From contig NQYJ01000003.1 in NCBI GenBank assembly GCA_002285055.1, positions 154,860 to 218,859 on the forward strand: a stretch of 64,000 nt of DNA, read 5' to 3'. Below the pieces are notes generated by a model, which made no database searches, was not told the origin of the DNA, and was given only the letters and a program-made list of their open reading frames with translations. Position 1 is the stretch's first letter, and every line of letters starts with the position of its first letter. This document shows positions 22,020 through 32,600 of the stretch, piece after piece. The stretch is from Candidatus Izimoplasma sp. ZiA1. GTDB taxonomy: Bacteria; Bacillota_I; Bacilli_A; Izemoplasmatales; Izemoplasmataceae. The translations under genes were made by a program, and so were the position numbers.

Positions 22020-24108
22020 GTACTACTCTTATTTAGATGATTTTAATGAAATAACTATTATTGTTCCTAAAAACTTTAGAAATGATCTAATTTCTAATTT
22101 TGAGGCAAGAGGAAATGATGAAGTTATTCCACTTGAGATAATAAAAGCTGAAACTTTTGATACTGAGATTAAGTATACTACTAGACTTGATGGTTATATT
22201 CTACTTAATAAAACATACATAGTTTATGATGACGATGATAATAAGAGTGAGTTATTTACTGGTAAAATTGTTAGAACTGAACTTTTTGATGACATCTATT
22301 TTTATGAGCAAAATGATTTAGGTTCAAGTTATCGTAAGGATCGAACTAAATTTAAGGTTTGGACTCCAATAGCGAAATATATGAAACTTGAACTAACAGA
22401 TAAAGAAAATAATACTGTTATTCATGAAATGGAGTATGATAATCAAGGTGTTTGGTATTTACGACTCCGCGGTAATTATGAAGGATACAAATATCGTTAT
22501 ATCTCATATGTGAATGGTAAAGAGCAAATCTTTACAGATCCATACGCAGTAAGTTCAACTGCAAATGCTGAACATTCTTACGTTGTAGATCGTTCAAAAT
22601 TTAATAAAATGAAACACACAAGACCTAAGTTTAGTGGTGTTTTGAGTGATGCAATCATTTATGAATCTCACATCAGAGATTTTACAATAAGTCCAACTAT
22701 TAATTCTTTTAATAAAGGTAAGTATAAAGGATATATAGAAGATAAGTTAAAAACTCGAAAAGGAAACAAAGCTGGTTTTGATTATTTGATTGACTTAGGA
22801 GTTACTCATGTCCAATTATTACCAATATTTGACTTTGCTGGTGTTGATGAGTTGAATCCTAGCAAACATTATAACTGGGGATATAATCCTGAACAATATA
22901 ACGTTCCTGAGGGCTGGTTTGCTAGTGACCCGAATGATCCATATAAAAGAATTAATGAACTTAAAGAAGTTATTGATACACTCCATAAAAATGGACTGCT
23001 TGTTGTTATGGATGTTGTTTATAATCATGTTTTTGATGTTAAAACATTTCCTTTTGACAAAATTATTCCAGGATACGCATATCGTGTCGATAACAATGGA
23101 GTATTAACTAACTCTTCAGGGAGTAATTCGGATTTAGCTACTGAACGAAAAATGATTAGGAAGTACATTATTGATTCAGTGATGTATTGGGTAAAAGAAT
23201 TTAAAGTCGATGGGTTTAGATTTGATTTAATGGGTTTAATTGATATGAAAACAATGAACACATTAAGACAAAAACTTGATCGTCATAAAAGTGATATAGT
23301 TGTATATGGTGAGGGTTGGCAAATTCCCACATTATTACCTAAAGAAAAAATGGCCAATATGTTTAATAATCATCTATTATTTAATATTGGACACTTTAAT
23401 GACAAAACCGGTGATATAATTAAAGGTGCAAGTTTTGATATTAAGGAAAAAGGGTATGCTCTTGGTTCAAACAAAAAACTTGATGATGTTAAGAATATAA
23501 TTATGGGCAGCGCAATTGATAGATATTTATTTAGATATCCAACACAATCAATTAATTATGTCGAATGTCATGATAATCATACGTTTTATGATAAAGCCAT
23601 TGTGGCATTGCCAAATGAAAATCAAGAACAAATAAAAAAACGACAACGTTTAGCAACAACTATGGTTTTGCTTAGTCAAGGTGTTCCTTTTATCCACAGC
23701 GGACAAGAGTTCTATAGAACAAAAAAAGGAATTGAAAATAGTTACAAATCTAGTGATGACATCAACCAAATTGATTGGGACTTGTTAGATGAAAATATAG
23801 ATGATGTAAATTATATAAAAGAGATTATAAAAATCAGAAAAAAATATGATCTTTTTAGATTACCTTCTCCATCAAAAATAAAAAGACATATAAAAGTTTC
23901 GGTCTTTAATACTGGAACAATTAGATATTCTTTATTTGATGAATCTACAGATATTATTGTAATTTTCAAAAATAATTTTAGTAAAGAAGACTTTGTGTTG
24001 GAGAATGACTACACTATGATTTTTGATGGTGAAAAGGCGACGAAAAAACAAGTTAATAGATTAGAAATTAGTGATGTTTCGACATATATTTTAAAAAGAA
24101 GGAAGTGA
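22012..24108 (+). CDS. pulA: Type I pullulanase (GH13)
   Basis: The 698-residue enzyme debranches alpha-1,6 links in pullulan, glycogen or starch. A CBM48-like domain (FKVWTPIAKYMKLEL near 110-125) precedes the catalytic barrel. The diagnostic YNWGYNPEQYNVPEG is present, along with the nucleophile Asp in GFRFDLMG, the acid/base Glu in VVYGEGW and the third Asp in ECHDNHT. There is no signal peptide, so it acts in the cytoplasm, probably on stored glycogen or imported oligosaccharides. The ATG at 22003 is an alternative start; 22012 has better spacing to AAGGA. It overlaps cca. Confidence 0.93.
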   Translation: MNRYYSYLDDFNEITIIVPKNFRNDLISNFEARGNDEVIPLEIIKAETFDTEIKYTTRLDGYILLNKTYIVYDDDDNKSELFTGKIVRTELFDDIYFYEQNDLGSSYRKDRTKFKVWTPIAKYMKLELTDKENNTVIHEMEYDNQGVWYLRLRGNYEGYKYRYISYVNGKEQIFTDPYAVSSTANAEHSYVVDRSKFNKMKHTRPKFSGVLSDAIIYESHIRDFTISPTINSFNKGKYKGYIEDKLKTRKGNKAGFDYLIDLGVTHVQLLPIFDFAGVDELNPSKHYNWGYNPEQYNVPEGWFASDPNDPYKRINELKEVIDTLHKNGLLVVMDVVYNHVFDVKTFPFDKIIPGYAYRVDNNGVLTNSSGSNSDLATERKMIRKYIIDSVMYWVKEFKVDGFRFDLMGLIDMKTMNTLRQKLDRHKSDIVVYGEGWQIPTLLPKEKMANMFNNHLLFNIGHFNDKTGDIIKGASFDIKEKGYALGSNKKLDDVKNIIMGSAIDRYLFRYPTQSINYVECHDNHTFYDKAIVALPNENQEQIKKRQRLATTMVLLSQGVPFIHSGQEFYRTKKGIENSYKSSDDINQIDWDLLDENIDDVNYIKEIIKIRKKYDLFRLPSPSKIKRHIKVSVFNTGTIRYSLFDESTDIIVIFKNNFSKEDFVLENDYTMIFDGEKATKKQVNRLEISDVSTYILKRRK

Positions 24109-24112
24109 TGAT

Positions 24113-25021
24113 ATGAGTCTTAGTTTTTACGCGAAAATAGATTCAATCAATGAAACAACATATGACACTTATACTTTGAGTGTTATTAAGGAAGATAAAG
24201 AAAGAATTACTTTAAGGATTGACAAGGATGCAAAAATTATTCAAAATATGGTTTACTTCTTTGAAACTGAGGAAATTGAGTTTAAAGAAAGAATGCAACT
24301 ACTAGCAACTAAGTTTACTTACATTGATGACTGTGAGATAACAATCGAGGAACGAGGGTCTTTAATGACTAAGTTCTATGAGTTTGCTCCAATTAGTGTA
24401 GATGAGATTAAATCTTCAATCGAAAGTTATTTAATGAAAATTGAAAACAAGATTATTAAAGATATTGTTATGAATATTTATAAGAAGCATGAAAAAATGT
24501 TTTACTTATACCCTGCGGCGACAAAGTTCCATCATGCTTACATTAGTGGTTTAAGCTATCATACTAAAACAATGATGAACATGATTGATGGATTCTTAAA
24601 AGTTTATCCATTCCTAAATCAAGACTTACTGATTGCTGGAGTTATGCTTCATGATGTTTGTAAGGTTGTTGAGTTAAGTCATTATGCTGGTCCAGAATAT
24701 ACAAAAGAAGGAAAGTTACTTGGTCACATTACAATGGGTGTAATGGAAATCGAAAGAACTGCAAATGAACTTGGTTACTATAAAACAGAAGAAGCATTGG
24801 TTTTAGAACATATGGTTTTATCACATCATTACTTCCCACATTTTGGTAGTCCTAAAAAACCAAATATTCCTGAGGCAATCGTTTTACATTTTATTGATAA
24901 TATTGATTCTAAATTAACCGTAATTGGTGAACAATTGGCTCAGGTTCAACCAGGAGAGTTTACACAACCAATTGGAGTTGCTGACAGAGAAAGATACTAC
25001 AAAGTAAATTTTGAGGATTAA
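24113..25021 (+). CDS. yhaM: YhaM-like 3'-5' exoribonuclease
   Basis: The 302-residue protein combines an N-terminal OB-like domain with a C-terminal HD phosphohydrolase domain (FHHAYISGLSYHT, GVMLHDVCKV, SHHYFPHFGSP). YhaM proteins trim RNA 3' ends and take part in mRNA turnover. The N-terminal domain is slightly short for the family. It starts four bases after pulA, with a GGAAGTG site. Confidence 0.88.
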   Translation: MSLSFYAKIDSINETTYDTYTLSVIKEDKERITLRIDKDAKIIQNMVYFFETEEIEFKERMQLLATKFTYIDDCEITIEERGSLMTKFYEFAPISVDEIKSSIESYLMKIENKIIKDIVMNIYKKHEKMFYLYPAATKFHHAYISGLSYHTKTMMNMIDGFLKVYPFLNQDLLIAGVMLHDVCKVVELSHYAGPEYTKEGKLLGHITMGVMEIERTANELGYYKTEEALVLEHMVLSHHYFPHFGSPKKPNIPEAIVLHFIDNIDSKLTVIGEQLAQVQPGEFTQPIGVADRERYYKVNFED

Positions 25022-25024
25022 AAC

Positions 25025-25064
25025 AAAAAGACTAATTAAGGATTCTTAATTAGTCTTTTTTTAT
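25025..25064 (+). terminator. Terminator after yhaM
   Basis: Stem AAAAAGACTAATTAAG, GATT loop, complementary arm and T-run. Confidence 0.87.
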
Positions 25065-25078
25065 TCATCGTTAATAAA

Positions 25079-25109
25079 AAAAGCTGTTAGTTTTAAGCTA
25101 ACAGCTTTT
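25079..25109 (-). terminator. Terminator after the SurA-like lipoprotein gene
   Basis: Stem AAAAGCTGTTAG with its complement around seven bases; the minus-strand reading ends in Ts directly after the gene. Confidence 0.8.
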
Positions 25110-25115
25110 AATAAA

Positions 25116-27641
25116 TTATTTAGTTGTATAAACGTAATCATCTGGGAATGTTGTTGAGATTAAAATATCTCTTAACAACTCAACTTGTGCTTGTTGTAAT
25201 GTATTATTTTCAGTAAATGTTAAGTTACCTGCTAACATAGTATCAATTGCTACGATACTAAATCCACTAGGTTGGAAATATAAGTCATATATACCACTAT
25301 ATAGATTAGTAATAGCATTTGATACTGAAGAAGGTAGTTTTTCTAAAGGCGTTTCATTTTTCGCTTGTGCAAAATTGATTTTAAAGTAAATTTCAATTTG
25401 AGCCACAGTAGGTATTGGATTTTCATTATCTATTCCTTCAGAATAAACTGTAGTTGTAGATGAACTATCAAATACTGCTGTAGGTTTTTCAAATGAATTA
25501 CCTTTAGTTACCTCTAATATTCTATAACGATCATGTTCACTAATGATTTGAGTGTCTAACATTGAATCTAATTCTTTATTTTCATCAGTATTGTATGACG
25601 TATAAAGTCTAAATAAAGCATCAACTAATGATTGATCATATAGAGCAGTGTTTTGTGTGTTTGTGTATGTAAGAGGAACATCTTTTGAACTCATCAAGTC
25701 CTCAACTTTTAATTTGAATCCAAATACTTTGTAATCATGCCAAACACTATCAGTATCAATAATTGGTGTATCGTTATATTCATCAACGATAGCTTCAAAA
25801 TCCATGTCGTCTTCAAGTTTAGCTCTAATTTCATCTTCTAAATGAGCTCTTAATGCGCTGTACTCAGCTAACTCAATAGCATCCATATCAGCAATAACAT
25901 CAGCAATTTCATCAGCTTCAAAATTCAGATCTTGATCTAAGAAGATTGTGATAGAAGTAGCATACAAATTGAAATAGTTATCATATAACTCTTGCATAAA
26001 TTCCATTGCGTCTGGAATATTAATTGTTGGTTGAATTAAATCAATTGTAAGCGAAGGAAGAACAAATTGTTTTTCTAAAGCTTCCATATCAGATTTAACA
26101 CCAAATAATACAAACAAGAATTCATTCCAATCTAACAATGTAGTTGTATATCCATATTGTGAGTAACCATTTTTAGAGAATGTAGATTTCATAGTGCTCA
26201 AATCAGCACGATGTGTTTTCATTAAATCTGCTTTGTTTGAAAGATAATCATGAGAAGAACCGTAATATAAGTTGTAGTATTCTCCATAAACAGCTAGTTT
26301 TTCTTTTGCGATTTCGATAGCAAAGAACGCTCCAACTCTTTCTTCCATATAAGTATATAGTTGATCTGCAGTGATTTCAACGTCACCTAGTTTTGCAACG
26401 ATGCTTAAGTCACCACTTAAATCTTGTTCGATTCCTGATTGGAATTGATATTTAATTCCAACAAATGGATCAACAACACTGAAGTTTGCATCTTCACGAA
26501 CTTCTTCCATTACATACCCGATTAAATCAGTATCCATAATAGAGTCAGTTAAAGCTGCTTTTAATTCAGTTTTTTCGTCGCCAGTCATATTACCAAAAGG
26601 TTCCACTGGTTCTTGTGAAACTTTATAAACAAATACAAAGCTATCACCAAATTCTCTTGGAGATTGAGAATAATATTTTGCATCTGTATCTGTGTTTGTT
26701 AAATCAATAGTATCAAATAAATATTTTGCAAATGTATCAATGGTAGAGCCTTCAAAAACTCCAGTAGTCATTTCTGTAAAATTATAAGTTGCTAAATCAG
26801 CATAATCATTACAATAATCCTCAGAATCTATATCTGCAGGTAAAGTATTATTAGGATTTTGAACATTATATAATTCTACTAATTTAGTAAATACTTGCTC
26901 GTTACTAAGTTGAATAGTATTTGTTAAAGAGAAGCCATCACTAGCTACGTCTTCAATTGGAACAGTAGTATTAAAGTATTCACCAATCCCACCATTAAAT
27001 GATTGAACTAAGTCTAAATCATTAAAGATAAGTTTTGATTCAGTAGCACTGTCAAATTCAATTACTAATGCACAAGCATCATTACGATAATTGTCATCAT
27101 AGAATTTTTCTAACTCATCATTATCAATAAAGAAATCACTTTCAGCACCAGCAGCAATGACATGTGCTCTAGCTTTTGCTCTTTGAGCAGCTAATAATTC
27201 TAAGTAAAGTGTTAACTCAGCAGGATCATCAGGATCATAACCTACCGCCTTTACATTATTTTCAAATGTAGTGAGTAACACTTGATGGTTTTCTTCATTT
27301 GATTGTAATAATGCAATCTCACCTTCATTTAAAGTTCCATAAATTAAAATAGTTTTCTCGTTTTCGATGTCAGATGGTGTAACATTAGAAATGTTTTCCG
27401 CTAAAATTAATTTATCAACGTATGTTAATAAATAATCTAACCCATCAACTCTCATCATCATATCGAATAATTCGCCTCTTGTTACTCTATAATCTCCAAA
27501 AGTTGCATAAACATCATCTTTGTTAGAAATCATAGCTTCATCTGGATCTGCTTTAATCATACTACAACCAACTGATGCTAAAATGATTGCAATTATGACA
27601 CCAAGGATCACACTAATTTTGATTAAAATACTCTTGTTCAT
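25116..27641 (-). CDS. Large SurA/PrsA-like lipoprotein with two chaperone-type modules
   Basis: The protein has 841 residues with a membrane/lipoprotein signal (ILASVGC). ATG 27641 lies behind AAGGAG; an in-frame GTG nine bases earlier is less likely. After the lipobox, a SurA N-terminal-like segment reads VYATFGDYRVTRGELFDMM. A second one begins near the middle (IVAKLGDVEITADQLYTYM). Both are followed by long acidic helical stretches. No clear parvulin isomerase motif was found. PrsA/SurA lipoproteins help secreted proteins fold and are usually near 300 residues, so this is an enlarged, internally duplicated relative. It is very acidic. No neighbour indicates a specific client. Confidence 0.55.
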   Translation of the reverse strand: MNKSILIKISVILGVIIAIILASVGCSMIKADPDEAMISNKDDVYATFGDYRVTRGELFDMMMRVDGLDYLLTYVDKLILAENISNVTPSDIENEKTILIYGTLNEGEIALLQSNEENHQVLLTTFENNVKAVGYDPDDPAELTLYLELLAAQRAKARAHVIAAGAESDFFIDNDELEKFYDDNYRNDACALVIEFDSATESKLIFNDLDLVQSFNGGIGEYFNTTVPIEDVASDGFSLTNTIQLSNEQVFTKLVELYNVQNPNNTLPADIDSEDYCNDYADLATYNFTEMTTGVFEGSTIDTFAKYLFDTIDLTNTDTDAKYYSQSPREFGDSFVFVYKVSQEPVEPFGNMTGDEKTELKAALTDSIMDTDLIGYVMEEVREDANFSVVDPFVGIKYQFQSGIEQDLSGDLSIVAKLGDVEITADQLYTYMEERVGAFFAIEIAKEKLAVYGEYYNLYYGSSHDYLSNKADLMKTHRADLSTMKSTFSKNGYSQYGYTTTLLDWNEFLFVLFGVKSDMEALEKQFVLPSLTIDLIQPTINIPDAMEFMQELYDNYFNLYATSITIFLDQDLNFEADEIADVIADMDAIELAEYSALRAHLEDEIRAKLEDDMDFEAIVDEYNDTPIIDTDSVWHDYKVFGFKLKVEDLMSSKDVPLTYTNTQNTALYDQSLVDALFRLYTSYNTDENKELDSMLDTQIISEHDRYRILEVTKGNSFEKPTAVFDSSSTTTVYSEGIDNENPIPTVAQIEIYFKINFAQAKNETPLEKLPSSVSNAITNLYSGIYDLYFQPSGFSIVAIDTMLAGNLTFTENNTLQQAQVELLRDILISTTFPDDYVYTTK

Positions 27642-27749
27642 ATCTTTCACTCCTTAATATTATACGCAATATATATAATATCATTATTTGACTTTAAAAA
27701 CAATATCAAAATGTGAAAGAATATTGAAAAACAAAGGTGTAACTGTATA

Positions 27750-27777
27750 TTGATTTTAGAGATATGTGTTGTATAAT
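27750..27777 (+). promoter_or_regulatory. Promoter of walJ
   Basis: TTGATT (27750-27755) and TATAAT (27772-27777), 16 bases apart, 25 bases before the start codon. Confidence 0.65.
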
Positions 27778-27801
27778 TAATTTGTGCATTGGAGTGATAT
27801 T

Positions 27802-28590
27802 ATGAAATTTAGCGTTTTAGCTAGTGGATCAAGAGGTAATTCAACAATAATAGAAACAGAAAACACTAAAATTTTAGTAGATATAGGACTATCATTTAGG
27901 CAGTTAAATAGCCGTTTAGAGGGATTAGGACTTTCAAGTAATCCATTGGATGGCGTGTTAATTACACATGAACATACTGACCATATTAGTGGACTTAATA
28001 TGTTGCTTAAAAAAGTGGACACAACTTGTTATCTAACCAAAGATACATACGAAGGTATGTTTTATAAGGTGAAGGAAAATATTGAGGAGAATAGGCTTAC
28101 TTTTATTGAACCATACAAGCGTTTTCAAATCGGTGATTTTTCTATTTATCCTTTAAGTGTTTCTCATGATTCAAATGATTGTCTAGGATATGTTATTAGC
28201 AGTGGTGAAAAGAAGATTGTTTATGTTACTGATATTGGCTATTTACCAGAAAAAGATTTTGATGAATTAAGGAATGCAGATGCTTATGTTTTTGAATCTA
28301 ATTATGATGTTACATTACTTTTTACTAGTAATAGACCTTATTATTTAAAAACAAGAATAGATTCAATAAAAGGACATATGTCCAATAATGATTCTGCTTA
28401 TAATCTAGCAAATTTGATAGGTGAAAGAACCAAACAAATAATTTTAGCTCATCCATCAAAAGAATGTAATGAGGAAAATAAAATTATTGAAACATTTGAA
28501 ACTGTTTTTGATGATTATGGTTATCGAATTGAAGATTATAATTTAATTGTTGCAAAACAAGATGTTCCAACAAAATTAATAAAACTTTAG
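27802..28590 (+). CDS. walJ: WalJ/YycJ-type metallo-beta-lactamase fold hydrolase
   Basis: The 262-residue protein has the YycJ N-terminus FSVLASGSRGNST, the metal motif THEHTDHISG, and later HD and LAHPSKECNE segments. YycJ/WalJ proteins are nuclease-like and tied to the coordination of cell division and DNA repair. ATG 27802 is preceded by GGAGTGATATT. The walRK genes that often accompany it are absent. The next gene begins 11 bases later. Confidence 0.85.
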   Translation: MKFSVLASGSRGNSTIIETENTKILVDIGLSFRQLNSRLEGLGLSSNPLDGVLITHEHTDHISGLNMLLKKVDTTCYLTKDTYEGMFYKVKENIEENRLTFIEPYKRFQIGDFSIYPLSVSHDSNDCLGYVISSGEKKIVYVTDIGYLPEKDFDELRNADAYVFESNYDVTLLFTSNRPYYLKTRIDSIKGHMSNNDSAYNLANLIGERTKQIILAHPSKECNEENKIIETFETVFDDYGYRIEDYNLIVAKQDVPTKLIKL

Positions 28591-28601
28591 GAGGACTTAA
28601 C

Positions 28602-29465
28602 ATGGAAAATGAAATGATTGTAAAAAAAGTAGTAAAAGAAGTATTTGATAAAGATGTAGTAGTAGTTGAAAGACTAATGGGTGGAATGAGTAATTTTACT
28701 TATGTGATTAAGATGGAAGATGAGTTGTATACATTTCGAATTCCAGGAAAAAAAGCTGAAAAATTTGTAGATAGAGAAGTTGAGGAACACAACATTGGTT
28801 TAGTTCGAGACTTAAATCTAAATAATGATACTGTATATTTTGATAAAAAAACTGGCTTTAAAATTGCTCGCTATATTAAAGGTCAACCTCTTCATGAACT
28901 TAATCCATTAGACTATTTAGAAGAAGCTGCTAATGTTTTACATAAAGTTCATAATCATAAGGAACTATCTAATTTCGATTATGACCCGTTAAGAAGATTA
29001 GAAATTTACGAAAATCATAACAATGAGTTCAACCATATTAAGCCTGATCGCTATCTTGAACTAAAAAATGAATTTTTAAGTCATATAAAATACCTTGACA
29101 AAGCTAGACTCACTCTGTGTCACGGGGATAGTCAAATTAGTAATTTTGTTGTTACGGATAATGGTTTAAGGTTAATGGACTGGGAGTTTGCTGGGAACAA
29201 TGATCCATTTTATGATATCGCATGTTTCGGTAATAATGACTTTGACCATGCTTTAAAATTACTACCAGTTTACTTGAAACACGAACCAACTCAAGATGAA
29301 ATTAATAGACTTTATTTCTTTAGAGCTTTCCAGTGTTTACAGTGGCACAATGTAGCATGGTATAAAGAGTATATTGGTTTATCAAAAGACTTAGGTGTAG
29401 ACTTTAAGTTTGTTGCTAATTTATATCTTGATAAAGCCGAAAGTATGCTATCAAACATCAAATAA
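28602..29465 (+). CDS. Choline-kinase-like (APH fold) phosphotransferase
   Basis: The 287-residue protein has an aminoglycoside-phosphotransferase/choline kinase fold. The N-lobe has the glycine-containing loop GGMSNFTYVI; the catalytic loop is LTLCHGDSQISNFVV; and the metal-binding LMDWEFAGNNDPFYDIA follows. Bacterial members (LicA type) phosphorylate choline or related head-group alcohols. The rest of a lic locus is not here, so the substrate is uncertain. It has a GGAGGAC site and follows walJ closely. Confidence 0.8.
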   Translation: MENEMIVKKVVKEVFDKDVVVVERLMGGMSNFTYVIKMEDELYTFRIPGKKAEKFVDREVEEHNIGLVRDLNLNNDTVYFDKKTGFKIARYIKGQPLHELNPLDYLEEAANVLHKVHNHKELSNFDYDPLRRLEIYENHNNEFNHIKPDRYLELKNEFLSHIKYLDKARLTLCHGDSQISNFVVTDNGLRLMDWEFAGNNDPFYDIACFGNNDFDHALKLLPVYLKHEPTQDEINRLYFFRAFQCLQWHNVAWYKEYIGLSKDLGVDFKFVANLYLDKAESMLSNIK

Positions 29466-29514
29466 ATTAGCTAATTAAAGAAGGGAAAAAAAGCGAAAAA
29501 AAACAACTTGAATG

Positions 29515-29549
29515 AAAGTGTTTTCCTAAGAGAAAAAAAACACTTTTTT
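29515..29549 (+). terminator. Terminator after the choline-kinase-like gene
   Basis: Stem AAAGTGTTTT pairing with AAAACACTTT across a 12-base loop, then Ts. Confidence 0.7.
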
Positions 29550-29552
29550 CGA

Positions 29553-29581
29553 TTGTAAACAAAAACATTTTATTGTATAAT
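29553..29581 (+). promoter_or_regulatory. Promoter of the pyruvate:ferredoxin oxidoreductase gene
   Basis: TTGTAA (29553-29558) is 17 bases from TATAAT (29576-29581). The leader of about 50 bases ends in a GGAGGTTTT site. Confidence 0.8.
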
Positions 29582-29638
29582 CAAGGCGTATGACTATATA
29601 TTAAATTATAGAATCTTAAATATTATGGAGGTTTTGCA

Positions 29639-32600
29639 ATGGCGACAAAAAAAGTATTCCAATCGATGGATGGGAATCAAGCTGCTGCACACGCATCTTA
29701 TGCGTTCACAGAAGTAGCTGGTATTTATCCAATCACACCATCATCACCGATGGCAGAATACACAGACTTATGGGCTTCTCAAGGTAAGAAAAACTTATTT
29801 GGTATGCCTGTAAAAGTAATTGAAATGCAATCAGAAGCTGGAGCTGCTGGTACTGTTCATGGTTCATTACAATCAGGGGCTTTAACTACTACTTACACTG
29901 CTTCACAAGGGCTATTATTAAAATTGCCTAACATGTACAAAATAGCTGGAGAATTATTACCAGGTGTAATTCATGTTGCTGCAAGAAGTATTGCTGTACA
30001 AGCTTTATCAATCTTTGGGGATCACCAAGATGTTATGGCTGCTAGACCAACAGGTTTTGCTATTTTAGCAAGTGGATCTGTTCAAGAAACAATGGACTTA
30101 GCTGGGGTTGCACATTTAGCTGCAATTAAATCTAGTATTCCATTTATGCATTTCTTTGATGGGTTTAGAACAAGTCATGAAGTAAATAAAGTTGAAGTTA
30201 TGGATTACAATGTATTTGATCGTTTATTAGATAGAGATGCAGTAAGAAAATTCAGAAAAAGAGCTTTAAATTCTAGCAACCCTGTTACTAGAGGATCTGC
30301 TCAAAATGATGATGTTTATATGCAAGCTCGTGAATTACAAGATAAATATTACACAAATGTTCCTAATATTGTTGCTGAATATATGGAAGAAATTTCAAAA
30401 GTTACAGGACGCGAATATGCTCCATTTGTATATTATGGTGCAAAAGATGCTACTGACGTTATCATCGCAATGGGTTCTGTTACAGAAGCTATTGAAGAAG
30501 TTATCGATAAATTAACTGCTGAAGGACGTAAAGTTGGATTATTAACAGTTCATTTATATCGCCCATTTAGTGCTGAGTATTTCTTCAAAGCTTTACCTAC
30601 TACAGTAAACAAAATTGCTGTATTAGATCGTACTAAAGAAAATGGTAGTTTAGGTGAACCTTTATACTTAGACATTAAATCATTATTCTATGGTAAAGAA
30701 AATGAACCAGTTATCTTAGGTGGACGTTATGGTTTATCTTCAAAAGACACAACACCAGGTCAAATTGTTGCAGTTTATGACAATTTAGCTGGAGAACAAA
30801 AAAATAATTTCACAATTGGTATTAATGACGATGTTAACTTTACTTCATTAGAAGCTAAAGAAATCGACGTTCAAGATAAAGATACTACAGAGTTATTATT
30901 CTTTGGTTTAGGTAGTGATGGTACTGTAGGTGCTTCTAAAAATACTATCAAAATTATTGGTGAAAACACTGATTTATATGGTCAAGCTTATAGTTCATAT
31001 GACTCTAAAAAATCTGGTGGAGTTACACGTATGCATTTAAGATTTGGTAAAAAACCAATCAGAAGTACATATTTAGTTTCTCATCCACACTTTGTTTCTT
31101 GTTCAAAAGATTCATATTTAACAAAATATGATATGATCGGTGGATTAAGAAATGGTGGTAGATTCTTACTTAACACTGTTACTCCTAAAGAAGAAATCAA
31201 TGAGTTATTACCAAATTCAGTTAAAAAAGCTTTGGCTGATAAAAATGCTAAATTATATATTATTAATGCAGTTAAACTTGCTGAAGAAGTTGGTTTAGGT
31301 GGAATGATTAACACGATTATGCAAAGTGCATTCTTCGCATTAAACGAACAAATCATGCCTTATGAAACTGCTCAAAAATTAATGAAAAAATATGCTGAAA
31401 AAGCTTATGGACGTAAAGGTAAAGCTATTGTTGATAAAAACTTTAGAGCTATTGAAGTTGGAAACGAAGGATTAGTTGAAATTCCAGTTAACCCTGAATG
31501 GTCTAACTTAACAGTAGAAGCTACTGTAGTTGATAACACAAGACCTGATTACGTTAAAAATATCGCTGACCCAGTTAACAACATTAAAGGTTATGATATT
31601 CCTGTAAGTGCATTCGAACCTTACGCAGATGGTACAATGGAAAACGGAAGTACAAACTACGAAAAACGTGGTGTTGCTAACTACGTTCCTAAATGGATTG
31701 AAGATAACTGTATCCAATGTAACCAATGTTCATTCTCATGTCCTCACGCTGTAATTAGACCGTTCTTATTAACAGAAGAAGAAATGAAAAATGCTCCTGA
31801 GGGACTAACAACTTTAGCTCCTAAAGGTAAAGGTTTAGAAGGATTACAATATAAAATCCAAATTTCTACATTAGATTGTACAGGTTGTGGAGTATGTGTT
31901 CAAGTATGTCCTGCTAAAGATAAAGCACTTGAAATGAGTCCTATTCATGATGAAATCGAAAAAGGTGAAGTTCAAAATGCTGAATACTTATTCGAAAAAG
32001 TATCATATAAAGATAACTTAGTTCAAAAAAACAATGCTAAAAATTCACAATTTGCTAAACCATTATTCGAATTTAGTGGAGCATGTGCTGGATGTGGAGA
32101 AACTCCATATGTTAAACTTGTAACACAATTATTCGGAGAAAGAATGCAAATCGCAAACGCTACAGGATGTTCATCAATTTATGGTGGATCTTTCCCAGCT
32201 ACTCCATATACAGTATTAGATAATGGACGTGGGCCTGCATGGGCAAACAGTTTATTTGAAGATAATGCAGAATTTGGGTTTGGTATGACTCATGGTAATG
32301 AAACTATGAGAGATAGAATCCAAAACATTATGGCTACAAACATGGATTTAGTAAGTGATGAAGTTAAAGAATTATTTACTACATGGATTGAAAACCGTAA
32401 ATCTGGTGAAATAACTTTAGAAGTTAACAACAAATTAATGCCTTTATTAAGCACTTTACCAAAAGAAATCAAAGGTGACTTAGAAGAATTATCAAATTAC
32501 TTTGTTAAACAATCAAACTGGATCTTTGGTGGAGACGGTTGGGCATATGATATCGGTTATGGTGGATTAGACCATGTAATCGCAAATCAAGATGATGTAA

